64,000 nucleotides of DNA, taken from DAIDKA01 sp963708865. GTDB lineage: Bacteria > Pseudomonadota > Gammaproteobacteria > Steroidobacterales > Steroidobacteraceae. The position numbers and the translations under genes are program-made. Positions 8,400-17,334 of this stretch are shown here, one piece after another. The stretch is from assembly GCA_963708865.1 (NCBI GenBank), contig CAVPUC010000005.1:393271-457270 (forward strand), written 5' to 3'. Within the stretch, counting starts at the first letter, position 1. Each line of letters begins with the position of its first letter. Below the pieces are notes generated by a model. The model had not been told where the DNA came from and searched no databases. It saw nothing but the letters and a program-made list of their open reading frames with translations.

Positions 8400-9347
8400 G
8401 TGGCACTGTTGAACGCCACACCCTTGTACCCGCTGCGGTTTGACCCGATTCCCCTGTCCCGGCTCTGGGGCGCAGAAATATGGCTGCTGAGCGACCGCGA
8501 CGCGCAGGCGAGCCGGGTGTCGGACGGACCCCTCAAAGGCACGAGCCTCGGACAGCTGTGGCGGCAGGCACCCCAACAGGTACTGGGCGAACCGCATCCC
8601 CGGTATCGGCGCTTCCCGCTGCTGTTGAAGTTTCTGCAGGTGCGCCAGGAACTGTCGGTACAGGTCCACCCATCGGATGCGTACGCCGGGCGCCTGCCGG
8701 GCGGTGACACCGGCAAGACCGAGGCGTGGGTGGTCCTGGAGCACGGGCCTCGTGCACGAGTCTTTGCAGGCTTGAAGCCCGGTGCCTCGGTGGCGGCGCT
8801 GCGGCAGGCGATCGCGCAAGGCACCATTGCCGATCGACTGGCCGGTTTCGCGCCGAACAGCGGCGATGTGGTGTACCTCCCGGCGGGCACCGTCCATTCC
8901 TTAAGGGATGTCGTGGTGTTCGAAGTGCAGCAGAACAGCGATGTGACGTTTCGTCTGTATGACTGGGACCACGTGGACCCGGTAACCGGGCTGCGGCGGC
9001 CGCTGCAGGTGGAGGAGGCGCTCGCCTGCATCGATTATTCCCAAGGCGCCATCGCGCCGCTCACCCCGTGTACCCAGCAGACACAGCCCGTGCTGCGCGA
9101 GCAGCTGATTCAAAGCGAGTACTTCGGCGTGACGCGCATAAGCGGACGACACTCGTTCGTGGTGGGCGCTGTGCAAAGCGCCCGGGTGCTGGTCTGTTTG
9201 TCCGGGGCGGGCCACCTGGAACACGCCGGTGCCGCCTTCGAATTTGGCCAGGGCGACACGCTGCTGCTGCCCGCCGCGGTAGGCGCCTGTTCGTGCCTGC
9301 CGCATGGCACGGTGACCTTGCTGGAAATAGCGCTCCCGGCGGGCTGA
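8400..9347 (+). CDS. manA: Class I mannose-6-phosphate isomerase
   Basis: 315 residues from GTG 8400. The short bacterial form of phosphomannose isomerase: 'RLWGAEIWLLSDR', then the zinc site 'QELSVQVHPSDAYAG' (Gln and His), 'GKTEAWVVLE' (Glu) and 'YLPAGTVHSLRD' (His), followed by a cupin-like C-terminal half. It interconverts fructose-6-P and mannose-6-P. The next gene, a HAD-type phosphomannomutase-like protein, starts four bases after the stop, so the pair could make mannose-1-P. A RibD-C reductase follows in the same direction, suggesting sugar supply to the adjacent cluster. Confidence 0.9.
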   Translation: MALLNATPLYPLRFDPIPLSRLWGAEIWLLSDRDAQASRVSDGPLKGTSLGQLWRQAPQQVLGEPHPRYRRFPLLLKFLQVRQELSVQVHPSDAYAGRLPGGDTGKTEAWVVLEHGPRARVFAGLKPGASVAALRQAIAQGTIADRLAGFAPNSGDVVYLPAGTVHSLRDVVVFEVQQNSDVTFRLYDWDHVDPVTGLRRPLQVEEALACIDYSQGAIAPLTPCTQQTQPVLREQLIQSEYFGVTRISGRHSFVVGAVQSARVLVCLSGAGHLEHAGAAFEFGQGDTLLLPAAVGACSCLPHGTVTLLEIALPAG

Positions 9348-9351
9348 TCCA

Positions 9352-10104
9352 GTGATGAAGCGGCTCATCGTGTTTGACCTGGACGGCACGCTTGCCGACA
9401 GCAAGTCCGCCATCGATGCGGAGATGGCCGTGCTGCTCAATTCCCTGCTCGCCATCTTGAAAGTGGCGGTGATCTCAGGCGGCACGTGGGCGCAGCTGGC
9501 CAACCAGGTGCTGAGCGCTCTTCGCCAGGACGAGCTCTTGAATAACCTGTCGATATTGCCCACCTGCGGCGCAAAGTTTTATCAGCATGACCGCAGCTGG
9601 CGCGAGCTTTATTCGCAGGATTTCACGGCGGTCGAAAAACGCAAAATCATCGACTCCCTGCGGCTTGCCATGGCCTCATCGGGCTGTCAGCCTGCGCAGC
9701 AGTGGGGCGAGGTCATCGAGGATCGCGGCAGTCAGATCACGTTTTCCGCCCTGGGGCAGCACGCGCCTTTGCAGCAGAAGCTGCAGTGGGACCCGGATTT
9801 CTCCCGCCGACAAGCGCTGAAGGCTGCCCTGGATGAGCTGATCCCGGAATTCTCGGTACGGCTGGGCGGTGCGACCTCGGTGGATGTCACGCAGCACGGC
9901 GTGGACAAGGCTTACGGCATTCGCAAGCTGCGCGACATCCTGCACGTCCCCATCGAGGAGATGATTTTTGTCGGGGACGCCTTGTTTCCCGGCGGCAATG
10001 ATTACCCGGCGATGGCGGCCGGCGCACTGTGCATCCAGGTCAAAGACCCGCACGAGACCAAACGGGTGATCGAGGCCATCGTCGCCTGCCTTGGAGAGGG
10101 CTGA
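9352..10104 (+). CDS. HAD-IIB family protein resembling eukaryotic-type phosphomannomutase
   Basis: 250 residues. HAD motif I 'LIVFDLDGTLADS' has both catalytic Asp residues; motif II region 'VAVISGGTWAQLANQVL' and C-terminal 'GGATSVDVTQHGVDKAYGI' with 'IFVGDALFPGGNDYPAM' closely follow the alpha-phosphomannomutase pattern (GGxxSxDVxxxGxDKxY and FxGDxxxxGGNDxEI). Eukaryotic PMM converts mannose-6-P to mannose-1-P. Immediately following manA, it would complete a route towards GDP-mannose for the nearby GT4 transferase. A plain sugar-phosphate phosphatase is the alternative. It is not interrupted. Confidence 0.78.
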   Translation: MMKRLIVFDLDGTLADSKSAIDAEMAVLLNSLLAILKVAVISGGTWAQLANQVLSALRQDELLNNLSILPTCGAKFYQHDRSWRELYSQDFTAVEKRKIIDSLRLAMASSGCQPAQQWGEVIEDRGSQITFSALGQHAPLQQKLQWDPDFSRRQALKAALDELIPEFSVRLGGATSVDVTQHGVDKAYGIRKLRDILHVPIEEMIFVGDALFPGGNDYPAMAAGALCIQVKDPHETKRVIEAIVACLGEG

Positions 10105-10136
10105 AGGGCGGTTTTTCAGGCAAGATGGCGCATGCC

Positions 10137-11099
10137 ATGGAAAAAGCCGCCTCAGCAACGCTCGACGCCTGGGCTGTCGCCCATGCGGCTGCCCGAGCCA
10201 TCGGCACTTTCGATGCTGAACAACCCGGGCGATTCGCCTTCGCGGCGGACGGTAGCCTGCACCGGGTCGCCGCGCACGATTCAGGGGCGGTGCTGGCGTG
10301 GCATCCGGCCAGCGGCTGGGAGTCGGTGCTCGCCGCCGAAGACCCGCAAGCGCGATCTGCTGGAGCTGTATCTGCCGGTCAGCAGCGGTACCGCCGCCCG
10401 GCCCATTACCATCGGACATCTGGGACAAAGTCTCGACGGGTTCATCGCCACGCATTCGGGCGATGCGATTTCGGTCACCGGACCGGAGAACATCCTGCAC
10501 CTGCATCGGCTTCGCGCCCTGTGCGATGCCGTGGTCGTGGGCGCAGGAACCGTGGTCGCCGACAATCCCCGCCTGACCACCCGTCTGGTCGTCGGCAGCA
10601 ATCCGGCGCGGGTGATTCTCGATCCGGCGTGTCGGCTGCCCGCGGCCCACCTGGTCTTCAGCGACCGCGCAGGCCGTGACGCTGCGAGTGTGCACAGCGG
10701 GCAGCGCGGCTGGCGCGCAGGCGCGCGCTCGCGGCGAACGGACGCTGGAGGTGGCCACCGCGGATGGCGCGTTGGACCTTGCCGATCTGGTGCGGCAACT
10801 TCGTGCCTTGGGCTACGCCCGGATTTTCGTGGAGGGCGGTGGCGTGACCGTGTCCTCCTTTCTGACCGCGCGGACTGCTGGATCGACTGCATATCGCCAT
10901 TGCGCCACTGCTCATCGGCGAAGGCCGTCCCGCGATACGCCTGCCGCCCCAGGCGCGCCTGCAGGATTGTCTGCGGCTGCAACATCGCGTCTATCGCGCC
11001 GGCTCCGACATTCTGTTCGATTGTGACCTGCGCGCCGCGGCGGCGCCGACGGATGGTCAGGGCGAGCTTTCATCCATGGCGGTGCGCCGGGTTCTGTAG
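10137..11099 (+). pseudogene. RibD C-terminal-domain (pyrimidine reductase-like) protein, three frameshifts
   Basis: Restored length 319 residues from ATG 10137. After about 80 residues of a unique N-terminal part come 'PITIGHLGQSLDGFIATHSG', 'LHRLRALCDAVVVGAGTVVA', 'DNPRLTTRLV', 'NPARVILDPACRLPA' and 'ARIFVEGGGVTVSSFL', the dihydrofolate-reductase-like fold of RibD-C, which in riboflavin synthesis reduces a ribosylamino-pyrimidine with NADPH. There is no deaminase domain, so a specialised reductase acting on a pyrimidine or pterin is more likely than riboflavin synthesis. Extra bases near 10352, 10672 and 10874 break the frame. Its end overlaps the convergent GT4 gene by 30 bases. Confidence 0.85.
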
Positions 11100-12157
11100 T
11101 GCAACGCCTGCCAATGCCTGCGCCATGCGGGCGCAGGCCTGCGGCCAATCCGGCAAGGTGCTGCGCGACGTTGGCGGCACCCGCGGCCAGGGACTCAAGC
11201 CGCGCAGGTTCATTCAGCATGCAGGCCAGCGCGCTTTGCAGCTCACCCGCATCCCCCGGCGCCACGAGCAATCCGGCTTGAGAGCCGACCATTTCCGCAA
11301 TGGCACCCGTGCGGGTGCTGATGACCGGCAAACCATGTGACAGTGCCTCGGCGACGGCCATGCCGTAGCCCTCCAGATGCGTCGGCAAGTACAAACAGGT
11401 CAGCCTCGGCGTAGAGGCGCGCGAGCGTCGCGTCGTCGACTTCACCGACGAGTGCGACACGCCGCTCCAGACCCAGCCGGCGCAGCTGCGCGCGCAGCCG
11501 TTCAACGGTCGCGGGACTGCGGTTGAGGCTGCCCACGCAGGTCAGGTGCCAGCGCGCAGCCGGCGAGCGGCGCGAGGGCCTCGAAGAGCAGGTCATGGCC
11601 CTTTCTGGGAATGAGCGTGGCGACGCACAGCATGGACAACGTATTGCCGCGTGCATGGCGCGCCAGAGGCGCAGCGTCGGTTCCCGGTTCCACGACCGAG
11701 ATGTGGTCGGGATCAACTCCATAGGCACTGCACAGATCGCTTGGTGGCGCGGCTCGTGACCAGCACGTGGCGCATGGCCTGCAGCGCCAGACGCTCCGAT
11801 TCCGCCAGCTCGCAGCGACAAGCTCAGGCGCAAGTCCGCTCTCGGCGGCGAGCGGATGGTGCACGAGCGCGACGAGCTTGCAGTCGCGTCGCATGCGCGT
11901 GCAGCACCTGGGGCATGGCACCGGCCGCCAACCCATCCACCAGGACCAGCGCATCCTGCGCCAACGCTGCGAACACCTCGCTCGCTTCATCGAGCGCCGC
12001 GCGCGAAGGCTGCGGAAAGCTTGCGTCCAACCGCGTGCACCGTCACCTGCCAGCCGTGGTCGGGCAGTCCGGCGATCATGCGGCGGTCGTAGGCATAGCC
12101 ACCGGTCGGCGCCTGGAGGTCTCCTGGAATGACGAATTCCAGTGAGCGCGCGCTCAT
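11070..12157 (-). pseudogene. Glycosyltransferase family 4 protein, about seven frameshifts
   Basis: Restored length 360 residues (six extra bases, one missing). The N-terminus 'MSARSLEFVIPGDLQAPTGG' with 'YAYDRRMIAGLPDHGW' is typical of GT4/GT-B enzymes. Further on are 'KLVALVHHPLAAESGL', 'VVEPGTDAAPLA', 'MLCVATLIPRKGHDLLFEAL', 'EADLFVLPTHLEGYGMAVAE' (the EX7E nucleotide-sugar site) and 'ALSHGLPVISTRTGAIAEMV'. It should transfer a sugar from an NDP- or GDP-sugar donor; mannose is suggested by the ManA/PMM-like genes. Its start overlaps the PTPS-like stop (ATGA), so the two are co-translated. Acceptor unknown. Confidence 0.85.
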
Positions 12158-12561
12158 CGGGCGGCGATTCCGCCTTCGAATGCCGCCCAGGCCACGTGCG
12201 ATTCATGCAAGGTCACGCGCAGCGCCGTGATGGCGGAGGCGGAAGGTCCGAGTGCGCCGCCGCGGATCGCCGCGGCGAGCCGCTCGAAGATGGTCCTGGC
12301 GAGAAACTCCGTGGTCGTGTTGCGTCCGGAAAACTCCGCTTCCGCATCCAGATTGCGATAGTTCATGCCGGCCAGCACCTCATGCAGTGCCGTCGCCGCA
12401 AGGCCGATATCCACGACGATGCCATGTTCATCCAGCTCGGGGCGGCGGAATTCGACGTCCACCACGTAGGTGGCGCCGTGCAGCCGCTGCGCCGGGCCGA
12501 ACACCGCGCCGGAAAAACTGTGGGCGATCATCATGTGATCGCGAACACAGACCGTATACAT
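12154..12561 (-). CDS. 6-pyruvoyltetrahydropterin synthase / QueD-like protein with degenerate metal site
   Basis: 135 residues, normal PTPS/QueD length. It keeps the T-fold pattern: 'IAHSFSGAVFGPAQRLHGAT' then YVVDVEF, 'GIVVDIGLAATALHEVLAGM', 'NTTTEFLARTIFERL' and a C-terminal Glu in 'VTLHESHVAWAAFE'. Compared with true QueD, the LHGHNY zinc motif is LHGATY (second His lost) and the catalytic Cys before it is absent (FGPAQR). It therefore may bind a pterin but is unlikely to run the normal QueD or PTPS reaction. It sits between an MDR dehydrogenase (28 bases upstream) and a GT4 (four-base overlap) in one minus-strand operon. Confidence 0.85.
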   Translation of the reverse strand: MYTVCVRDHMMIAHSFSGAVFGPAQRLHGATYVVDVEFRRPELDEHGIVVDIGLAATALHEVLAGMNYRNLDAEAEFSGRNTTTEFLARTIFERLAAAIRGGALGPSASAITALRVTLHESHVAWAAFEGGIAAR

Positions 12562-12589
12562 GCCCTCTCCTTGGTTGCGGGTCAGCCGT

Positions 12590-13571
12590 TCACGCGTAGC
12601 TCACCCGGTGCATGATGACATCACCGGGGGCGTGCGCCAGCCGCTCCAGGGTCTGCGGCAGCTCCTCGAATCGGCCTTCGCTGTTAATGAGTACGTCGAG
12701 CGCCGGCGCGCTCAGCAGCGACAGGGCGAGTTCCATGCGGCGTCGCAGGGTCCAGCGCGCGCGGCGCAGGCCGCTGATCGCGCCCACCTGGGAGGACTTC
12801 AGTGTCAGGCGCCGCGCGTGAAAGGCCTCCCCCAGCGCCAGGGTGACGGCGCGGTCGCCGTACCAGCTCAGCTCGACCACAGTGGCCTCGAACGCGGCGA
12901 TGCGCAGTGCCAGCGACAGCCCCTCGGCCGAGCCGCTGGCGTGCAACACGACATCCGCCTCGGGCTGTGGCGCTGGCTGGTTGAGCGAATTTCACCCCAA
13001 GCGCCTGCGGCAATCGCCCGCCGGTGGCTGATTGTGGTCGACCAGTTCGACCTCGCAGCCGGGCATGCGGGCGGCGAGCCAGGCCGTGAGGCAGCCGACA
13101 CTGCCGGCACCGATGACGGTAATCCGGTCACCGGGCGCGGCGCCCGAATCCCACAAACCATTGAGCGCGGTCTCCAGATTCGCGGCGAGGATGGCGCGTG
13201 CCGCAGGCACTGAATCGGGCAGCACATACAGCGCATCGCCGGGCACCACGTAGTACTGCTGGTGCGGGTACAGGCAGAAGACGTTTTTTCCGGCAAGGCC
13301 GGCGGGGCCCTCCATGACCTGCCCGACGCTGGTATAGCCGTACTTCACCGGGGCCGGAAACTGCCCCGCCTGAAACGGCGCCCGCATGCGCTGCGTATTC
13401 CGCTTCGGGCACGTGGCCGCCGAACACCAGCGACTCGGTTCCCCGGCTGACACCACTGTAGAGTGTCCGTACACTGGCTTCCTGAGCGCTCGGCGCCGGG
13501 AGCGTTTCGCGGCGCAGCTCGCCGCGGCCCGGCGCCGCGATCCAGAATGCGAGCGTATCGTCCCGACTCAT
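12590..13571 (-). pseudogene. Zinc-type alcohol dehydrogenase (MDR) family protein, three frameshifts
   Basis: Restored length 326 residues from ATG 13571. Visible parts are 'FWIAAPGRGELRRETLPAP', 'VRTLYSGVSRGTESLVFGGH', 'PVKYGYTSVGQVMEG', 'GKNVFCLYPHQQYYVVPGDA', the Rossmann motif 'ITVIGAGSVGCLTAWLAA' (GxGxxG), 'VVLHASGSAEGLSLALRI' and 'KSSQVGAISGLRRARW'. It lacks the usual GHE zinc motif and belongs to the MDR subfamily associated with pterin- and chlorophyll-type reductases. Indels lie near 13430 (extra), 13010 (missing) and 12968 (extra). It heads the MDR-PTPS-GT4 operon and starts only 29 bases from the divergent CDP-alcohol transferase gene. Confidence 0.82.
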
Positions 13572-13600
13572 CGGATCTCCTGAAAAAATTGGTGTGACAA

Positions 13601-14362
13601 ATGTCGATGGCACAGACCCTGCGTGGCAGTCTGCTGCGCAGTGCGCTGGTCGGTATCTTACCGGCTGCGGTGATGATCGGGGTGGCGGGTGCGATCCTGA
13701 CGTACCGGCTTGGGTTCGATGCGGCCTACCTGGAAAAAGCGCTGGTGGTGTTTGCGGCCGGTGCCGTGCTGGTGCTTCGGGGGTTGCCGAAACATCATCC
13801 GTTCGACGCCTTCGGGGCAGCCAATGAAGTGACGGCGAGCCGAGGCGCGCTGGTCGCGCTGCTGGCCGGGCTGATCGGCGAGCGCACCGGTGCCGGCGTA
13901 CCCCTGCTCGCTACTGCCGTGGCCGTGACGGTCGCCGTGCTGGATGGCGTCGATGGGTGGCTCGCGCGCCGCCAGCGCATGGCGAGCGACTTTGGTGCCA
14001 GGTTTGACATGGAAACGGACGCCCTGTTCATCCTGGTGCTGGCGGTGCTCGCCTGGCAGTTCGACAAGACCGGAGCCTGGGTCCTGTTGTCGGGCGTGCT
14101 GCGCTACGCCTTCGTCGCTGCGGGCATGGTCATGCCGTGGCTGCGCCGTCCGCTGCCGCACAGTGCGAGACGAAAAACCGTTGCGGTCGTCCAGGTGGTC
14201 GCACTCATCGTGACCATCGCGCCCTTTGTCCCGGTCGGCGTGGCAGCGGGTGTTGCCGCGGTCGGACTGTGTGCGCTTACCGGATCCTTTGCGGTGGATA
14301 TCCTTTGGCTTTATCAAAGCGCGGTGCGGTCGCGTACGACCGTGTCACAGTCGCGACCGTGA
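13601..14362 (+). CDS. CDP-alcohol phosphatidyltransferase family membrane protein
   Basis: 253 residues with about six hydrophobic segments. The catalytic motif of the family, D-x2-DG-x2-AR-x8-G-x3-D-x3-D, is complete: 'DGVDGWLARRQRMASDFG' followed by ARFDMETD. These enzymes move a phosphoalcohol from CDP to a second alcohol in the membrane (phospholipid or phosphodiester headgroup synthesis). ATG 13601 or 13607 may start it. The gene is uninterrupted and its stop overlaps the sulfatase-type gene (TGATG). Context with GT4, PTPS-like and methyltransferase genes argues for a specialised lipid rather than housekeeping PgsA or PssA. Confidence 0.88.
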   Translation: MSMAQTLRGSLLRSALVGILPAAVMIGVAGAILTYRLGFDAAYLEKALVVFAAGAVLVLRGLPKHHPFDAFGAANEVTASRGALVALLAGLIGERTGAGVPLLATAVAVTVAVLDGVDGWLARRQRMASDFGARFDMETDALFILVLAVLAWQFDKTGAWVLLSGVLRYAFVAAGMVMPWLRRPLPHSARRKTVAVVQVVALIVTIAPFVPVGVAAGVAAVGLCALTGSFAVDILWLYQSAVRSRTTVSQSRP

Positions 14363-16023
14363 TGTCTGAACTTACTTGGGCCCGCATCAGGCAGGGGATT
14401 GGCGTGATCCTCGCGGTCGTCCTGCTGAACGCGTCGGTCACATTTCATAACATCTGGCCGACGCTGGGTATCCACTGGCCGGGGGAGCTGTCAGTCGAAT
14501 TGGGCGTGCTGCTCTTGGCGCTGGTGCTGTCGAATGCCTGGCTCGGACCGACGCGCCGCCCCGTTCTGGTGTTGCTGTCGGGGCTGATCGTGGTGTTCGC
14601 ACTGGGGCGCTATGCCTACGTCACGGTGCAGGCGCTTTATGGCAGAGACATCAACCTTTACTGGGACGGACCGCAGTTTGCCGCCGTCACGGGCATGTTC
14701 GTACGCGTGGCGTCCCCCTGGATCGTGGCGGCCATCGCGGCGGGGAGCGCGTTGGCGCTCGCCATGCTGTACCTCATTGCCCGCTGGTCGCTCGGGCAGA
14801 TCGATACGGCAATGCGTAGGTTTCGTCCGGCGCGCTGGGCCCTTGGCGCGACCGGCGTGGTGCTGTGCGGTTGCTTTCTCGCCCAGCAATTGAGCGATGC
14901 GGTGCCACGGCAGCCGCGCTTCTCGATTCCGGTGAGCCGCACGTTCGCCGCGCAGATCGCCCGGGTCTCGGATGCGCTCGCGGGCGCGAACCGCCATGTG
15001 CCGGCGTCGCCGCCGCTGTATTCGAGTCTTTCCGCGCTTGAGGGCAGCGATGTGCTGCTGGTATTCATGGAGTCCTATGGCGCGACCACCTACGATCGGC
15101 CGCAGTTCGTGCGCGCACTTGAGCCGTCGCGGCGGCGGCTGGAGGCGGCGCTTCGTGACACCGGTCGCGGCGCGGTCTCGGCATTCGTCACCTCGCCCAC
15201 GTTCGGCGGGGGTTCGGTGCTCGCGCACCTGAGTCTGCTGTCCGGTATCGAGGTGCGTGACCAGGACCAGTACGTGCTGCTGATGACGCAGCAGCGGCCG
15301 ACACTGGTGTCGCTGTTCAAACGCGCCGGCTATCGCACCGTGGCGGTGATGCCCGGACTGCGGGAGAGCTGGCCGGAAGGGCGCGTTCTACGGGTTCGAT
15401 GAAATCTATGGTGCGCCGGGCCTCGACTATCGAGGTCCCGCGTTCGGCTGGTGGCGCATCCCGGACCAGTTTTCCCTGGCGGCACTCGATGCGCGCGAAT
15501 TGCAGTCGCCAGCCGCGCAAACCCGTGTTTGTCTTCTTCCCCACCGTCTCGACCCACATGCCGTTTGAGCCCACGCCACCACTGCAGGCCGGATTGGCGG
15601 CGGGTGCTCACGGCGCAACCCTTCGACGCGGAGCCCCTGCGCCGTTCGCTGACCCGTACGCCGGTGTGGACGGATATGGGCGAGGCCTATATGAGTTCCG
15701 TGCAGTATTTCTTCGACACGCTGACCAGTTATCTGCGGGCCAGACCCAACGGCAAATTCGTGATGATCATTCTGGGGGATCACCAGCCCGCGGCCAATGT
15801 CAGCGGCGAGGGCGCCTCCTGGGACGTCCCGGTCCACGTGATCGCGAGCCAGCCGCAGATCCTTGAGGCGCTGGAGGCGGATGGATTTCGGCCGGGGCTT
15901 CTGCCCGAAAGGCCCGCGGCCGGTAAAATGAGCGCATTGGGGCCGTGGGCGCTGGCGGCATTTGGTGACCCGCCGCCGCTGCCGCAGCCGCGACTGGCAG
16001 CGAGGATCTTGCACGCGCCGTGA
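14362..16023 (+). pseudogene. Membrane sulfatase-fold hydrolase/transferase, three frameshifts
   Basis: Restored length 552 residues. About five N-terminal transmembrane helices (for example 'VILAVVLLNASVTFHNIW', 'LVLLSGLIVVFALGRYAYV') are followed by a periplasmic alkaline-phosphatase/sulfatase fold: 'DVLLVFMESYGATTYDRPQF', 'TSPTFGGGSVLAHLSLLSGI', 'FVFFPTVSTHMPFEPTPP' (metal His) and 'FVMIILGDHQPAANVSG' (Asp-His metal pair). This layout resembles lipoteichoic-acid synthase and phosphoethanolamine transferases, which move headgroups outside the membrane. Extra bases occur near 15382, 15520 and 15588. It overlaps both neighbours by one to four bases. Confidence 0.82.
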
Positions 16024-16859
16024 ACAGTTTTTCGGCGCACTGGCTGGACCTTCGTGAACCGCTGGATGCCGCCTCGCGTGCGGCCGGCATCTATACAGGT
16101 CTGGTTGAACACCTTGCCATACGGCAGCGCCGGTCACGGGTGGCAATCATTGATCTTGGCGCCGGCACCGGCGCGAACCTGCGCTATGCCGCGCCGCGGC
16201 TCGGTGGTGCGCAGGATTGGCTGCTGGTGGAAAGCGATCCGCTGCTGCAGGGTGCCACGGATGCGCGCATGCGCTCCTGGAGTCACGCGTCGCTGTGCGA
16301 TTGTCGAATACAACACCTCGCCTTGGATCTTGCGGCACAGCTGCCGCAGTTGCCGCTACCGGACAGCGTGTTGCTGACCGCCTCCGCGCTGCTCGACCTG
16401 GTATCGGAGCCATGGCTGCGGGCGTTGGCCGGGCGCGCAGCACGGGTTTCGGCGACGGTCTGGTTTGCACTGACCTATGACGGCGACATCGACTGTCTGC
16501 CCGCCGAGCCAGTGGATGCCGAGATTCGCGAGCTCGTCAATTTGCATCAGCGTCACGATAAAGGCTTTGGCGCAGCGCTCGGTCCCCAGGCGGGACCGTT
16601 GGCCGAGCAGTTATTTGCCGAGCAGGGCTATCACATCCACCGTGCGCCGAGCCCCTGGCATCTCGGGCCGGAGCACGCGGCACTGCAGCATGCGCTGGTC
16701 GCCGGCTGGTTCGAGGCAGCGTGTGACATCGCGCCCCACCGGGCTGGTGCACTCACCAGCTGGCTGGTACGGCGCCGCGCCCACATTGATGCGGGCCGAT
16801 CCCGATTGCGGGTCGGCCATCTCGACATGGTCGGTCACCCTCGAAACAACGGCGCATAA
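16020..16859 (+). CDS. Class I SAM-dependent methyltransferase-like protein
   Basis: 279 residues from GTG 16020, overlapping the preceding stop by four bases (GTGA). The SAM-binding glycine loop is 'VAIIDLGAGTGANLRYAAPR', followed by an acidic residue ending beta2 ('WLLVESDPLL') and 'VLLTASALLDLVSEPWLRAL' in the motif IV region. The substrate cannot be told from sequence. As last gene of the CDP-alcohol transferase/sulfatase-type operon it probably decorates the same product. The reading frame is intact. Confidence 0.85.
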   Translation: MNSFSAHWLDLREPLDAASRAAGIYTGLVEHLAIRQRRSRVAIIDLGAGTGANLRYAAPRLGGAQDWLLVESDPLLQGATDARMRSWSHASLCDCRIQHLALDLAAQLPQLPLPDSVLLTASALLDLVSEPWLRALAGRAARVSATVWFALTYDGDIDCLPAEPVDAEIRELVNLHQRHDKGFGAALGPQAGPLAEQLFAEQGYHIHRAPSPWHLGPEHAALQHALVAGWFEAACDIAPHRAGALTSWLVRRRAHIDAGRSRLRVGHLDMVGHPRNNGA

Positions 16860-16884
16860 TACGGGCTCAAACGGAGGAGGCATC

Positions 16885-17334
16885 ATGCGAATGGGATTGT
16901 GGATGATCGCGACGGTCGCGCTGCTCGCCGCGAGCGTGTCGCTGGCGCAGGATCAAGGACAGCGCGCAGAGGATCACGGCGCGCATACGCGCCCGCCCAG
17001 TCATGCCCGCGCCCCTGCACACCGGGCCGCCCCGGCGCCCGCGTTTGCTCGCCGGCGTCCAGCGCATCGCTTTCTCAGTGGTGGCAGTTGGCAGCACAGT
17101 GTTCATGCACCGGTATTTCGCTATCCGCCGGGATTCGCGTATCGCGTCTGGACGACCGGGGCGATGCTGCCGCCGGTTTTCCTCTCGGCACCGTATTTCT
17201 ATGATGACTACGCGCCCTTAGGCTTGGGCGCGCCGCCGCCCGGCTATCGCTGGGTGCGCTATGGACCTGATCTGCTGCTGGTGAACGTGGTCACCGGACG
17301 CGTCGCAGACGTGGTCGACGGGGTGTTCTACTAG
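16885..17334 (+). CDS. RcnB-like periplasmic protein
   Basis: 149 residues. ATG 16885 follows a strong GGAGGAGG. Signal peptide about 1-21 (ending VSLAQ), then a His/Pro/Arg-rich linker (residues about 25-65), then 'PVFRYPPGFAYRVWTTGAML' and 'FYDDYAPLGLGAPPPGYRWV' with 'LLVNVVTGRVADVVDGVFY'. The PPPGYxWVRYGxDxLLVNxxTGxVxxVV ending is the RcnB (nickel/cobalt homeostasis) domain pattern. In E. coli RcnB is a periplasmic factor for Ni/Co export, but most RcnB-domain proteins are uncharacterised and no exporter is adjacent. It ends four bases into the convergent SDR gene. Confidence 0.82.
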   Translation: MRMGLWMIATVALLAASVSLAQDQGQRAEDHGAHTRPPSHARAPAHRAAPAPAFARRRPAHRFLSGGSWQHSVHAPVFRYPPGFAYRVWTTGAMLPPVFLSAPYFYDDYAPLGLGAPPPGYRWVRYGPDLLLVNVVTGRVADVVDGVFY

